This document shows positions 52,401 through 59,387 of a stretch of DNA of 61,451 nucleotides, in pieces (position 1 is the first letter of the stretch; each line of letters opens with the position of its first letter). The notes under the pieces were generated by a model. The model did no database searches and was not told where the DNA came from. It saw only the letters and a list, made by a program, of their open reading frames with translations. Origin of the DNA: Planctomycetota bacterium (GTDB taxonomy: Bacteria > Planctomycetota > SZUA-567 > H5-PLA8); assembly GCA_023150555.1 (NCBI GenBank), contig JAKLKQ010000038.1, forward strand, positions 1-61,451, in the 5' to 3' direction. Both the position numbers and the translations under genes were made by a program.

Positions 52401-53093
52401 TTCGTCGCTGCCGAAGGCCGTCTTGGCTTCGCTCTGCGCGAGCGGGAAGAGCTTGCGCAGGTCGTTCTCATTGTGCGCCGCGCGGATGCCGCGCCCGCCG
52501 CCGCCGTGGCTGGCCTTCACCATGACGGGATAGCCGACCTTCTTCGCGAACTTCACGGCCTCGTTGACGTTTGGCACGGGACCGTCGGTTCCCGGAATGA
52601 CGGGGAGCTTTAGTTTCTGCGCCAGCTTGCGCGCGCTGACTTTGTCGCTGACGGCGCGCATGGTCTTCGGAGACGGGCCGACCCAGATCAGCCCGGCCTC
52701 GATGACCTTCTCGGCGAACTCCGCGTTCTCGGACAGAAACCCGTAGCCGGGGTGGATCGCGTCGACGTTCTTCTCGAGCGCCAGCTGGACGATCTCGTCC
52801 ATGCCCAGGTACGCGGCAACGGGGCCCTTGCCCTTGCCGACCAGGTAGGCTTCGTCGCACTTGTAGCGGTGCAGCGCGAGCTTGTCTTCGTCGCTGTAGA
52901 TGCCGATGGTGCCGATGCCGTTCTCGGTGCACGCGCGGAATACGCGGATCGCGATCTCGCTGCGATTGGCGACCAGCAGGCGCTTGATCGGGCGCAGGCC
53001 CTTGCGTTGGCGCCCGCCGGCCAGGCGCACGGTGTTGCCGTGCGCGACGGCGGGATGAGACAGCAGGTGGGTCTCGCGTTTCTGTTTGGACAT
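49500..53093 (-). CDS. pyc: Pyruvate carboxylase
   Basis: 1197 aa single-chain biotin enzyme that makes oxaloacetate from pyruvate and bicarbonate. Biotin carboxylase domain (LLVANRSEIAIRVFRAC, ATP-grasp glycines in KASHGGGGRGIR, EMNSRIQVEHTVTE), carboxyltransferase domain (DTTLRDAHQSLLATRMR, HFHTHDTGG, catalytic Lys in GIKDMAGL), allosteric/PC tetramerisation region, and the C-terminal biotinyl domain with VLEAMKMQ (Lys near 1163). ATG at 53093 is preceded by AGGGAAG. A ~35-residue basic N-terminal extension precedes the first domain. Confidence 0.97.
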   Translation of the reverse strand: MSKQKRETHLLSHPAVAHGNTVRLAGGRQRKGLRPIKRLLVANRSEIAIRVFRACTENGIGTIGIYSDEDKLALHRYKCDEAYLVGKGKGPVAAYLGMDEIVQLALEKNVDAIHPGYGFLSENAEFAEKVIEAGLIWVGPSPKTMRAVSDKVSARKLAQKLKLPVIPGTDGPVPNVNEAVKFAKKVGYPVMVKASHGGGGRGIRAAHNENDLRKLFPLAQSEAKTAFGSDECYIEKMLVQPKHLEVQILGDKAGNVVHLFERDCSIQRRHQKVIEFAPSVALDPKRREELCAMAVKFAEAAGYENAGTVEFLMDRDGSIYLIEMNSRIQVEHTVTEMVTGVDLVQAQIRVAEGYHLGDGELRVPAQKDLRLQGYAIQCRITTENPKKEFTPDYGRITTYRSAAGFGLRLDGGTAFTGALITPYYDSLLVKVTSSGSDFVEAAARLYRGLREFRIRGLSTNIPFLQNVLRHPDFLAGQCDTGFIEANPQLFHWPEPRDRANKLLHFLAEVTVNGNAIVGEGKKAPEGVEPALPPSPEPEAHAHPVDHQGADVAARAKSEYPAGTKQILDTRGPKGLADWILKQKRLLVTDTTLRDAHQSLLATRMRSYDMIAVADYYARRLGGLFSLEMWGGATFDSAMRFLKEDPWDRLVELRARVPNLLMQMLLRGSSAVGYTNYPDNVVKSFVQESADAGIDVFRIFDSLNWLPGMEVAIDAALETGKVCEAAICYTGDILDPARSKYDLKYYVKLAKELVKRGTHILGIKDMAGLCKPYAAKALITALRDEIGVPIHFHTHDTGGCQTATILKASEAGVHIADMAMASMSGLTSQPNLNSLVAVLRDHPRDTGLDLEAANRVAEYFEQVRKFYYPFESGMNAGSAEVWEHEMPGGQYTNLQVQAASLGLLERWDEVKKQYRAVNFLFGDIVKVTPSSKIVGDMALFLVSNKLSATDVWTKGKHLSFPQSVIEFFQGYIGQPPGGFDKKLQKIILKDKQPLAKRPGALLKPVDLKHREEELAKKFGPEVNNRDALASALYDKVYDEFAQHRKTYGAVAPVPTKNFLFGMELDEEIMVTIEPGKRLIVKLLSISPAGKDGIRKVYFELNGSPRDVLVRDKQIKSTVKERRKAEESNLHHLGAAMPGVVGEVKIGKGSEVKKGEVLMVLEAMKMQVNVTAPEDRVINEVVVGKGDTVDAGDLLVVFE

Positions 53094-53328
53094 GGCTTCC
53101 CTGCGGCTTTCTGCGGTTCGAGATGCATGAAACGAAAAAGGAGCGCCAATCCTTATACCCGCACCCGGGGCGGGCTGCAAAACGCCTGCGGGGAATGACG
53201 AAACGCGGCGGCGTTGCAAACTTCGACGCCCAGACGTTGGCTGCGGCAACGCAGCTAAGGGTCCTCTGGGACAAGGGCGAAACGCGCCTCCCTTTCAATC
53301 TATAACTCATTTAGGAGACGCTAGTTAC

Positions 53329-53345
53329 GCGCATAAATAATGCGC
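53329..53345. promoter_or_regulatory. Operator-like palindrome between pyc and the protease gene
   Basis: GCGCAT-AAATA-ATGCGC, a perfect 6-bp dyad in an AT-rich 509-bp gap between divergent genes. No other gene is seen in 53094-53602. Confidence 0.4.
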
Positions 53346-53515
53346 CATTTTCGAGCCCCCGCGGCACCGGACTTGCGCGTCCTTAAGGCACGCCGATCCG
53401 CGTGTCGAAAGGGAGGCCGTAAACCGGATAAGCTTTGGTGTCACAAAAGGTTAGGAGGCATAGGTCGGCCCGGCCCCGGATTGAGCGTAGCAAGCCGGTT
53501 GCCGGACGCTAAGCT

Positions 53516-53544
53516 TTGGCGCAAGCGCGCCGCCTCCTTATAAT
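53516..53544 (+). promoter_or_regulatory. Promoter of the protease gene
   Basis: TTGGCG (53516-53521), 17-nt spacer and a perfect TATAAT (53539-53544), 58 nt before the protease start. The best sigma70 promoter in the window. Confidence 0.7.
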
Positions 53545-53602
53545 AGCGCTGGCCTCCGCGCGACCGGCAGAGAAAGAGAACCCCACCATAAGAGGAGCCT
53601 GC

Positions 53603-56600
53603 ATGGCCACCGTGAAGTCGAACCGCCGAACGATTCGCCCTGCCGCCGCATTGCTGTTGTTGGCCGCCTTGGCCGTTGGCTTGGCATGGACGCTGCGAAG
53701 CGCCCCGCCCGCGCCGCCGTCCGCGCTCAAGCCAAGCGCGCAGGCTACGCCGGACGAGAAGGTAGCAGCCGAAACGCCCGCACCGGCACCGGCATCTCAA
53801 CCGAACGCCGCACCCGCGGCCGCCGCCGAAAAGGCTCCCGCACCCGCCGCGCGAAGTGCGCCTGCCGCCGATCGTGCCGCGCGCCCGCCCTACAAGGGCC
53901 TCCGCACCGTAAACCTGATCGACAAGAACAAGAACGAGATCGCGGAGGCGCTCGGCGAGTTGCTCGCGCATCAAACCAAGCTTCAAGGCGGCGAGACCGG
54001 GCACGTGGACGCACGGCTGATCCCGGCGCTGGAGTCCTACCGCGCGGCCCTGCCTGCGGCGACGCCGGCGTGGACCGAGGCCGCCAACGCGGCCGCGGCG
54101 CAGGTCTACCGCGAGCGCTTCGGGCGCATCCTGGCGCCCTTCGGCAATAACGCCCGCATCCCCGTGCACCTGGACCTGGCGGTCGACAACAACCTGGTGG
54201 AGCGCATCCGCGGGACCGGCGCGGAGATCGCGCACGTCAGCAAACGCTTCCGCTCGGTGGACGTGTACGCCACGCTGAGCGAGATCGACGAACTGGCGAA
54301 GATCGGCGAGATCAGCATGCTCAAGCTGCAGGGCGGTGCACGCCGGCGCACCGGCAGCGTGCCCGGCGATGCGAACGAAGGCATGAAAGTCGACTTGGCC
54401 GTCACCGACTTCCTGCCCGGCACGCTGGACGGCACGGGGCAGAAAGTCGGCGTGCTGAGCGATTCCATTGCGGTGACGCCCGAGGTCGGCGGAACGATCA
54501 GCCAGGGCGTGCTGACCGGAAGCAACCCGCAGAACAGCGGGGACCTGCCGGCCTCCATCCAGGTATTGCTGGAAGGGCCGCCGGACGACGGGATCGACGA
54601 AGGCGCCGCGATGCTGGAGCACATCCACGACGTCGCACCGGGCGCGGACCTGGCCTTCGCCTCGGCGTTCATCAGCGAGGCCAGCTTCGCCGACCAGGTG
54701 ACGGCCCTGCGCGTGGCCGGTAACTGCACCATCACCTGCGACGACATCATCTACTTCGCCGAGGCCATGTTCCAGGACGGTCCCATCAGCCAGGCGGTCA
54801 ACGGCAACTTCGACGCCGGCGTTCCGCACTTCACCGCGGCAGGCAACGACGCCGACCACGGCATCGAAGGCGTATACGTAGACATTGACAGCGGGCAATC
54901 TGAACAGCCGGTTGGTATCGATCCCCTCACGGGCGTCGATTTCCATGATTGGGGCATCGGCGGCGGAACCCCTTCGTTCCTTCCCATCACCTTACCGGCC
55001 GGCAAAGGCTTCACGGCAGTGCTGCAGTGGAACCAACCGTACGAGACCTTCGGGCTTGGGCCGGGCTCCTCAGTGGACCTCGACCTGTATCTGTTCTCGG
55101 CTGCCGATGTCAGTTCCACGCAGGAAGCTAACGCGCTTTTTACGCAATTCCCTAGCGGCGTTGCCGGCGAGGATCCATTAGAAATTCTCGACTATACCAA
55201 CAGCTCGGGGTCATCGGACACCGTCTTCCTGGCTCTTGACCACTACAGCGGCATTACCAAAAGCAACGTCTTCTTTCGAATCGTGTTCTTCTTGGATGAC
55301 GATAACACCACGTTTGGCGGCGGCATCGTCAACGAGAAGACCATCTATGGGCACGCCGCGGCCGACAAGGCCTTCTCGATCGGCGCCATCGATTACCTGG
55401 ACATCCCAACCGGAAACCTGGGTCCGGATAACTTAGCCACTAACGCCGAGGACTTCAGCAGCAAGGGCGGATTGGGCGTCAACGGCATCCCCTACTTCTT
55501 CGACAGCACGGGCGAGTTTCTCGCCGGCGCCAGCGCCGCCACGCCGGTGCGGGTCGATAAACCCGATATGGCCGCGCCCGACGGCGCCAACACCACCTTC
55601 TTCGGCAGTGACCGAGGCGCAGACCCCGACATTACCTTCCCGAATTTCTTCGGCACCTCGGCAGCCTCGCCCCACGCCGCCGGCGTGGCCGCACTGCTGA
55701 TGCAGGTCCAGCCCACCATCACGCCCGCGTCCCTGAAAGAACTGATGCAGGCCACCGCGGTGGATATCGTGGCCACCGATCCGCTCTCCGGTTCCGGACC
55801 CGACGCCTTCACCGGCGCCGGCCTGGTGGACGCACAGGCCGCGCTGGACGCGCTGGACGTGGACCTCGAACTCACCAAGACCGCCGATGCGTCCCTCGTC
55901 CTGGCCGGGCAGACGCTGACCTGGACGATCACGGTCACCAACATCGGAACGCAGGATACCACCGCCACCGAGGTAAAGGTCACCGATGTACTGCCCGACA
56001 CGTTCGTGGCTGTTTCCCTGATAGAGGACGACGTAACCGCGCCCGCCGGGTCCAACGTGGACCTGACCTTGGGCACGTTGACCGTCGATAACTTCGGGCT
56101 GGACGCCGGCGAATCCAAGACCATTACCATTGCCGCCCAGGTCCTGATCAGCGCCGATTTGCAGGAGATCGAAAACACCGCCACGGTCACGACCACCACC
56201 AACACGGACTTCATTACCAACAACAACACAGATACGGCGTTCACAATCGTCGGCCTGGTCGACGACAGCAACCTGTACGCCTCCGGCGCAGCCTTCGGCA
56301 TCAACTGGGCCAAGCACGCCGGCGGCGAGAACGCCGACAGCTTCAGCCTCGCCGGGGTGCTCAACAAGTCCGGCATCAACGCCAACCTGACGGGCGCGGC
56401 CATGGTCGTTAGCCTCAATGGAGTTCCGCTCACCGGACAGATCGCCCTGAGCAGCAGCGGCAGCGGCAAATCCGCCAATGGCGCCGTGCCAAAGGCCAGC
56501 GCGAAGGTGAGCCCCAAGAACGGGAAGTTCTCCTTCAAGGCCTCGTCCCACGACCTGCGCAGCTTCTTCCCCGACATTGACGAAGGCGTCGACGGGCCGG

Positions 56601-57211
56601 GTACCAGCGTCGCAGACGTTTCGGTGCAGATCATGAGCGGCGGGTTGGATGTGCCGACGCAGGAGACGCGCATCCTGTTCGACTTCACCACCAGGGCCAA
56701 CTCGTCCACGAAGGGCAAATACAGTTTCAAGACCACCGATGCCGTGGCGTCGGTGTTCCGGGCGTTGAAAACCAGCGCTTCCGAAGACGGCCTGGGCGTC
56801 TACAAGTTCGCAGCGTCCGGGGTGATCACCGGTGCCGACGGCGATCCGGTGATCCCGGACAACGCCACCAGCATCACGATCACGATTGGCAGCGCCGCGC
56901 CGGTCGTCATTCCCTTCGCGAGCCTCGTGAAGAATGGCGTTCTCGACGCCGAGACTTCGTGGACCTACTCGTCGAAGCTCGCCGGTCCCGTCGCCGGCCT
57001 GCTGAAATTCCAGCTCAGCAACGCCAAGCGTACCTTCACGATCTCGACCGACGCGCTGGCCGGGACCGGCATCCCCGACAGCACCGGCGGGGGGCTACGC
57101 CACGACCTGGACATCCAGATGGAAGTCTCCACGCCCGACGGCGACATCACCTTTACCACCACCGTCGAAGTCCTGCGCAGTTCCAACACTACGGGCAAGT
57201 GGAAGGGCTAG
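53603..57211 (+). CDS. Secreted S8/S53-like serine protease with DUF11 domain
   Basis: 1202 aa. Signal/anchor helix (AAALLLLAALAVGLAW), an Ala/Pro-rich linker, then a subtilase-type domain: Asp near 286 in VGVLSDSI, Ser near 683 in FGTSAASPHAAGVAALL and Asn in TAAGND. Where classical subtilisins have HGTHVAG this protein reads DEGAAMLEHIHDVAPGA, so a Glu may replace the His, as in sedolisins. A bacterial DUF11 repeat (residues ~755-860, LELTKTADASLVLAGQTLTWTITVTNIG) follows, then ~330 residues I do not recognise. ATG at 53603 with AGAGGAG upstream. Strong terminator after the stop. Confidence 0.88.
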   Translation: MATVKSNRRTIRPAAALLLLAALAVGLAWTLRSAPPAPPSALKPSAQATPDEKVAAETPAPAPASQPNAAPAAAAEKAPAPAARSAPAADRAARPPYKGLRTVNLIDKNKNEIAEALGELLAHQTKLQGGETGHVDARLIPALESYRAALPAATPAWTEAANAAAAQVYRERFGRILAPFGNNARIPVHLDLAVDNNLVERIRGTGAEIAHVSKRFRSVDVYATLSEIDELAKIGEISMLKLQGGARRRTGSVPGDANEGMKVDLAVTDFLPGTLDGTGQKVGVLSDSIAVTPEVGGTISQGVLTGSNPQNSGDLPASIQVLLEGPPDDGIDEGAAMLEHIHDVAPGADLAFASAFISEASFADQVTALRVAGNCTITCDDIIYFAEAMFQDGPISQAVNGNFDAGVPHFTAAGNDADHGIEGVYVDIDSGQSEQPVGIDPLTGVDFHDWGIGGGTPSFLPITLPAGKGFTAVLQWNQPYETFGLGPGSSVDLDLYLFSAADVSSTQEANALFTQFPSGVAGEDPLEILDYTNSSGSSDTVFLALDHYSGITKSNVFFRIVFFLDDDNTTFGGGIVNEKTIYGHAAADKAFSIGAIDYLDIPTGNLGPDNLATNAEDFSSKGGLGVNGIPYFFDSTGEFLAGASAATPVRVDKPDMAAPDGANTTFFGSDRGADPDITFPNFFGTSAASPHAAGVAALLMQVQPTITPASLKELMQATAVDIVATDPLSGSGPDAFTGAGLVDAQAALDALDVDLELTKTADASLVLAGQTLTWTITVTNIGTQDTTATEVKVTDVLPDTFVAVSLIEDDVTAPAGSNVDLTLGTLTVDNFGLDAGESKTITIAAQVLISADLQEIENTATVTTTTNTDFITNNNTDTAFTIVGLVDDSNLYASGAAFGINWAKHAGGENADSFSLAGVLNKSGINANLTGAAMVVSLNGVPLTGQIALSSSGSGKSANGAVPKASAKVSPKNGKFSFKASSHDLRSFFPDIDEGVDGPGTSVADVSVQIMSGGLDVPTQETRILFDFTTRANSSTKGKYSFKTTDAVASVFRALKTSASEDGLGVYKFAASGVITGADGDPVIPDNATSITITIGSAAPVVIPFASLVKNGVLDAETSWTYSSKLAGPVAGLLKFQLSNAKRTFTISTDALAGTGIPDSTGGGLRHDLDIQMEVSTPDGDITFTTTVEVLRSSNTTGKWKG

Positions 57212-57239
57212 CAGTCCCGTGGGGACGAACGCAGCCGAG

Positions 57240-57272
57240 CCGCCTCCGGATCCCCGGAGGCGGTTTTCTTTT
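57240..57272 (+). terminator. Intrinsic terminator of the protease gene
   Basis: Perfect 10-bp stem CCGCCTCCGG / CCGGAGGCGG, loop ATCC, then TTTTCTTTT. Confidence 0.9.
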
Positions 57273-57420
57273 GTCGAAAAATATCAGGAATTCCGGCCGC
57301 AGACCTTGACTCGGCCGCCGGAATGGGATTGATTCCAGGGAACGCAGTCGAAAAGGAGCCGGGACTTCCATGATGCACTGGATCGAATCCATAACCTTAC
57401 GGCACGGCCAAGCTGCCCTC

Positions 57421-57593
57421 TATAAAGGGGTCAGTTTGCCCATGCCCAATCGGCGCTCCGCCGAGACGTTCGCATCGCTACCGTGCGATCCGAGCGTCGG
57501 TCAAGGGAGAACCGATCCCCTCGTGCTCTAGGAAGCCAGGCGCGCAACGGCGCACAAAGCCTTCCAGGGCGCGGAGCCCCGGAAGGCTTTTTT
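57421..57593 (+). ncRNA. Candidate small RNA ending in an orphan terminator
   Basis: A strong intrinsic terminator with no gene before it lies between the protease terminator and the tRNA array. A TATAAA box at 57421-57426 could start a ~160-nt transcript. The segment can fold (CGGCG-CTC-CGCCG; TCGGT...ACCGA). It does not match SRP RNA, 6S RNA or tmRNA by eye. Only the terminator is well supported. Confidence 0.35.
57558..57593 (+). terminator. Strong intrinsic terminator with no upstream gene
   Basis: AGCCTTCC (57558-57565) pairs with GGAAGGCT (57581-57588); inner GGGC/GCCC; six Ts. About 110 nt before the first tRNA. Confidence 0.85.
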
Positions 57594-57704
57594 AATTCCT
57601 GAATTCCGGGTCTGAACGAAGTCGAAATAGGCGATCGAACGCGAAGCGATAGCGCTTCGCGCGCAGGGAAACTCCGTGCCTGCGGTGGAGGAAACGAGAT
57701 TCAA

Positions 57705-57778
57705 GCGGGCGTAGCTCAGTGGCAGAGCGCAGGCGTGCCAAGCCTGAAATGCGGGTTCGATTCCCGCCTCCCGCTCCA
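57705..57778 (+). tRNA. tRNA-Gly(GCC)
   Basis: First member of the array. All arms present, anticodon loop GTGCCAA (G32 unusual, U33 kept), T-arm GCGGG-TTCGATT-CCCGC, CCA encoded. One C-T mismatch in the acceptor stem. Confidence 0.88.
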
Positions 57779-57788
57779 GATCGAAGTT

Positions 57789-57859
57789 GCCGCGCGGTGG
57801 CGGCCACGCGCCTCTCCCGTAAAGAGGCTCCGCGGGTTCGACTCCCGCACGCGGCTCCA
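57789..57859 (+). tRNA. tRNA-Thr(CGT)-like, C33 and miniature D-arm
   Basis: Acceptor GCCGCGC/ACGCGGC, anticodon arm CCTCT-CCCGTAA-AGAGG. Position 33 is C. The D-arm is GTGG-CGG-CCAC with a 3-nt loop, so the G18G19 contact with the T-loop is lost. T-arm normal, CCA encoded. 71 nt. Confidence 0.7.
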
Positions 57860-57871
57860 GATTGAAGCAAG

Positions 57872-57947
57872 GCCGCTCCGGTGTCGATGGCACGCACGGC
57901 TCCCCGGTACGGAGCAGGTGAGGGTTCGATTCCCTCGGGCGGCTCCA
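57872..57947 (+). tRNA. tRNA-Thr(GGT)-like, C33
   Basis: Anticodon arm GCTCC-CCGGTAC-GGAGC; position 33 is C. Position 8 is C rather than U and extra bases lie between the D-arm and the anticodon arm. Acceptor and T-arm good, CCA encoded. Confidence 0.72.
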
Positions 57948-57971
57948 AATCGCGAGAAAGGAAAGGCACTC

Positions 57972-58045
57972 GGGGCGTTCGTTCAACGGGAGGACACGGG
58001 ACCGGCAGTCCCGCAACGCGGGTTCGACCCCCGCACGCTCCACCA
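57972..58045 (+). tRNA. tRNA-Ala(GGC)-like, C33
   Basis: Anticodon arm CGGGA-CCGGCAG-TCCCG; C33. D-arm GTTC-AACGGGA-GGAC and T-arm look normal; CCA encoded. Lacks the G3-U70 Ala identity pair; here G3 pairs with U/T at 70 (GGGGCGT/ACGCTCC), so the identity element may be present. Confidence 0.78.
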
Positions 58046-58049
58046 GCTT

Positions 58050-58123
58050 TGCGGCGTCGCGTAACGGTAGCGCGCCTGACTGTTAATCAGGAAGTGGAGG
58101 TTCGACTCCTCCCGCTGCAGCCA
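58050..58123 (+). tRNA. tRNA-Asn(GTT)
   Basis: Canonical fold: CCTGA-CTGTTAA-TCAGG, U8, U33, GG in the D-loop, T-loop TTCGACT, CCA encoded. 5 nt after the previous tRNA. Confidence 0.92.
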
Positions 58124-58150
58124 GACACAGGAAAGGAGACGGGACGTTTC

Positions 58151-58224
58151 GGGGCGATAGTGAAACAGCATCACGCGACCTTCGCACGGTCGAATTCCGG
58201 GTGCGAATCCCGGTCGTTCCACCA
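58151..58224 (+). tRNA. tRNA-Ala(CGC)-like, G55 T-loop
   Basis: Anticodon arm CGACC-TTCGCAC-GGTCG with U33. The T-loop is TGCGAAT (position 55 is G), and the D-loop AACAGCA has no GG, so both sides of the tertiary elbow contact are changed. G3-U70 present, CCA encoded. Confidence 0.75.
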
Positions 58225-58231
58225 GGTTGAC

Positions 58232-58305
58232 GGCCCTATCGTCTAGTGGCAGGACGCCGGGTTTTCAGTCCGGAAGCCGGGGTTCAATTCCCCGTGGGGC
58301 TACCA
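58232..58305 (+). tRNA. tRNA-Glu(TTC)
   Basis: Canonical: CCGGG-TTTTCAG-TCCGG, D-arm with GG, T-loop TTCAATT, CCA encoded. First pair G1-U72. Confidence 0.9.
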
Positions 58306-58384
58306 AGATTGCGGGTTTGGGATTGCGGATTGGGACGAGAGGAAGCTCAATCCGAAATCCACAGTCCCAAATCCGAAATGGAAT
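58306..58384 (+). repeat. Spacer repeat upstream of tRNA-Lys(TTT), copy 1
   Basis: 79 nt with an imperfect inverted repeat (GCGGGTTTGGGATTGCGG... and its near-complement ending CCCAAATCCGAAATGG). The end, TCCGAAATGGAATGC, recurs before the second tRNA-Lys. Confidence 0.6.
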
Positions 58385-58459
58385 GCCTCTGTGGCGTAAC
58401 GGGCAGCGTTCCTGACTTTTAATCAGGCGGAGCGGGTTCGAGTCCTGCCGGAGGCACCA
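58385..58459 (+). tRNA. tRNA-Lys(TTT)
   Basis: Canonical: CCTGA-CTTTTAA-TCAGG, U33, GGG in the D-loop, T-arm GCGGG-TTCGAGT-CCTGC, CCA encoded. Confidence 0.93.
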
Positions 58460-58527
58460 GGAATAGCGGTTTGCGGAATTGGGATTGGCAGAGAACGGAG
58501 GCTTGATCTGATTTCCGACATGGAAAT
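58460..58527 (+). repeat. Spacer repeat upstream of tRNA-Lys(CTT), copy 2
   Basis: 68 nt resembling copy 1: GCGGTTTGCGGAATTGGGA near the start and TTCCGACATGGAAATGC at the end, directly before the tRNA. Suggests that spacer and tRNA-Lys were duplicated together. Confidence 0.55.
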
Positions 58528-58603
58528 GCGCCTGTAGCTCGAGCGGCAGAGCAGCCGGCTCTTAACCGGCAGGGTGTGGGTTCGAGCCCCACCGGGCGCA
58601 CCA
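58528..58603 (+). tRNA. tRNA-Lys(CTT)
   Basis: Canonical: GCCGG-CTCTTAA-CCGGC, D-arm GCTC/GAGC, T-arm GTGGG-TTCGAGC-CCCAC, CCA encoded. Confidence 0.93.
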
Positions 58604-58649
58604 GATTCGGGAACCCGGTGTGCAGTGGACATGAGGAGGAGCAGGCAAC

Positions 58650-58724
58650 GTCCCTTTCGTCTAGCGGCCAGGATGCCGGCCCCTCAAGCCGGCGACGCGG
58701 GTTCGAGTCCCGCAGGGGACGCCA
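58650..58724 (+). tRNA. tRNA-Glu(CTC)-like, C33
   Basis: Anticodon arm CCGGC-CCCTCAA-GCCGG; C33. The rest is normal: U8, D-loop with GG, T-arm GCGGG-TTCGAGT-CCCGC, CCA encoded. Confidence 0.85.
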
Positions 58725-58734
58725 AAAGAGATTT

Positions 58735-58808
58735 TGCCGGGTCGTCCAACGGTAGGACGCCTGACTCTGAATCAGGAGACGGAGGTTCGAGTCCTTCCCC
58801 GGCAGCCA
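58735..58808 (+). tRNA. tRNA-Gln(CTG)
   Basis: Canonical: CCTGA-CTCTGAA-TCAGG, perfect acceptor TGCCGGG/CCCGGCA, CCA encoded. Confidence 0.93.
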
Positions 58809-58824
58809 AAACCGAATAAGAGAC

Positions 58825-58899
58825 GCGGCCGGAGTGTTCGCGGCGGCACGCGACGCCTCCAACGTCGAGGGGCGGGTTCGATTCCCGCCGGCCGCTCCA
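58825..58899 (+). tRNA. tRNA-Gly(TCC)-like, C33
   Basis: Anticodon arm CGACG-CCTCCAA-CGTCG; C33. Position 8 is G rather than U. D-arm GTGT/GCAC, T-arm GCGGG-TTCGATT-CCCGC, perfect acceptor, CCA encoded. Confidence 0.78.
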
Positions 58900-58906
58900 G
58901 CTCAGA

Positions 58907-58980
58907 TGGCCTGTCGTCCAACGGCAGGACGTCGGACTTTGGCTCCGAAAATCGAGGTTCAAATCCTCGCGGGCCAACCA
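58907..58980 (+). tRNA. tRNA-Gln(TTG)
   Basis: Canonical: TCGGA-CTTTGGC-TCCGA, T-loop TTCAAAT, CCA encoded. Confidence 0.92.
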
Positions 58981-59005
58981 GGCGAAGGAGGCTGGAAGAG
59001 TTTTT

Positions 59006-59080
59006 TGGAGCGTAGCGTAGGGGCCACGCACCCGGTTTGGGACCGGGACCACGCCGGTTCGATTCCGGCCGCTCCAACCA
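59006..59080 (+). tRNA. tRNA-Pro(TGG)
   Basis: Canonical: CCCGG-TTTGGGA-CCGGG with U33, D-arm GCGT/ACGC, CCA encoded. Nearly identical to the next gene outside the anticodon arm. Confidence 0.93.
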
Positions 59081-59107
59081 GATAAGCCCGGAAAACGGGC
59101 GGTAAAT

Positions 59108-59182
59108 TGGAGCGTAGCGTAGAGGCCACGCACCTGGTCCGGAACCAGGACCACGCCGGTTCGATTCCGGCCGCTCCAACCA
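59108..59182 (+). tRNA. tRNA-Pro(CGG)-like, C33
   Basis: Differs from tRNA-Pro(TGG) only by one D-loop base, one compensated anticodon-stem pair and loop changes: TCCGGAA, so U33 has become C33 and the anticodon CGG. CCA encoded. Confidence 0.88.
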
Positions 59183-59202
59183 GAATTTTCGGCGGTTCGG
59201 AT

Positions 59203-59274
59203 GGTGGCTTGAGTGTGCCGGGCGCACGCGAGCCTGTGGCGCTCGCAGAGCGGGTTCGACTCCCGCAAGCCACC
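59203..59274 (+). tRNA. tRNA-His(GTG)
   Basis: Extra G-1 (59203) opposite C73 (59274), the His identity element. Anticodon arm CGAGC-CTGTGGC-GCTCG, U33. Position 8 is G. CCA is not encoded (CCG follows). Confidence 0.85.
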
Positions 59275-59301
59275 CCGGACGCAGGACAGGAGAAGCAGCG
59301 C

Positions 59302-59372
59302 GGCCGCGTGGCCGAACAGTGAGGCGCCAGTCTGCAGAACTGGTCAAGCGGGTGCGACTCCCGCCGCGGCCT
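59302..59372 (+). tRNA. tRNA-Cys(GCA)-like, G55 T-loop
   Basis: Anticodon arm CCAGT-CTGCAGA-ACTGG, U33, discriminator U73 as expected for Cys. T-loop TGCGACT (G55); the D-loop GAACAGTGA has no GG. The 3' end reads TCAA, so CCA is incomplete. Confidence 0.78.
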
Positions 59373-59387
59373 CAAAAACAGAAGAGG

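Noticed and set aside
49531..52401. 956-codon Arg-rich frame overlapping pyruvate carboxylase
   Set aside because: Shifted-frame shadow with typical GC-rich Arg/Ala/Gly composition; pyc domains are intact in the other frame.
57421..57593. SRP RNA, 6S RNA or tmRNA before the tRNA array
   Set aside because: The SRP GGAAGCAGC-type core, a 6S central bubble and a tmRNA tag frame were looked for and not found; only a candidate small RNA of unknown type is kept.
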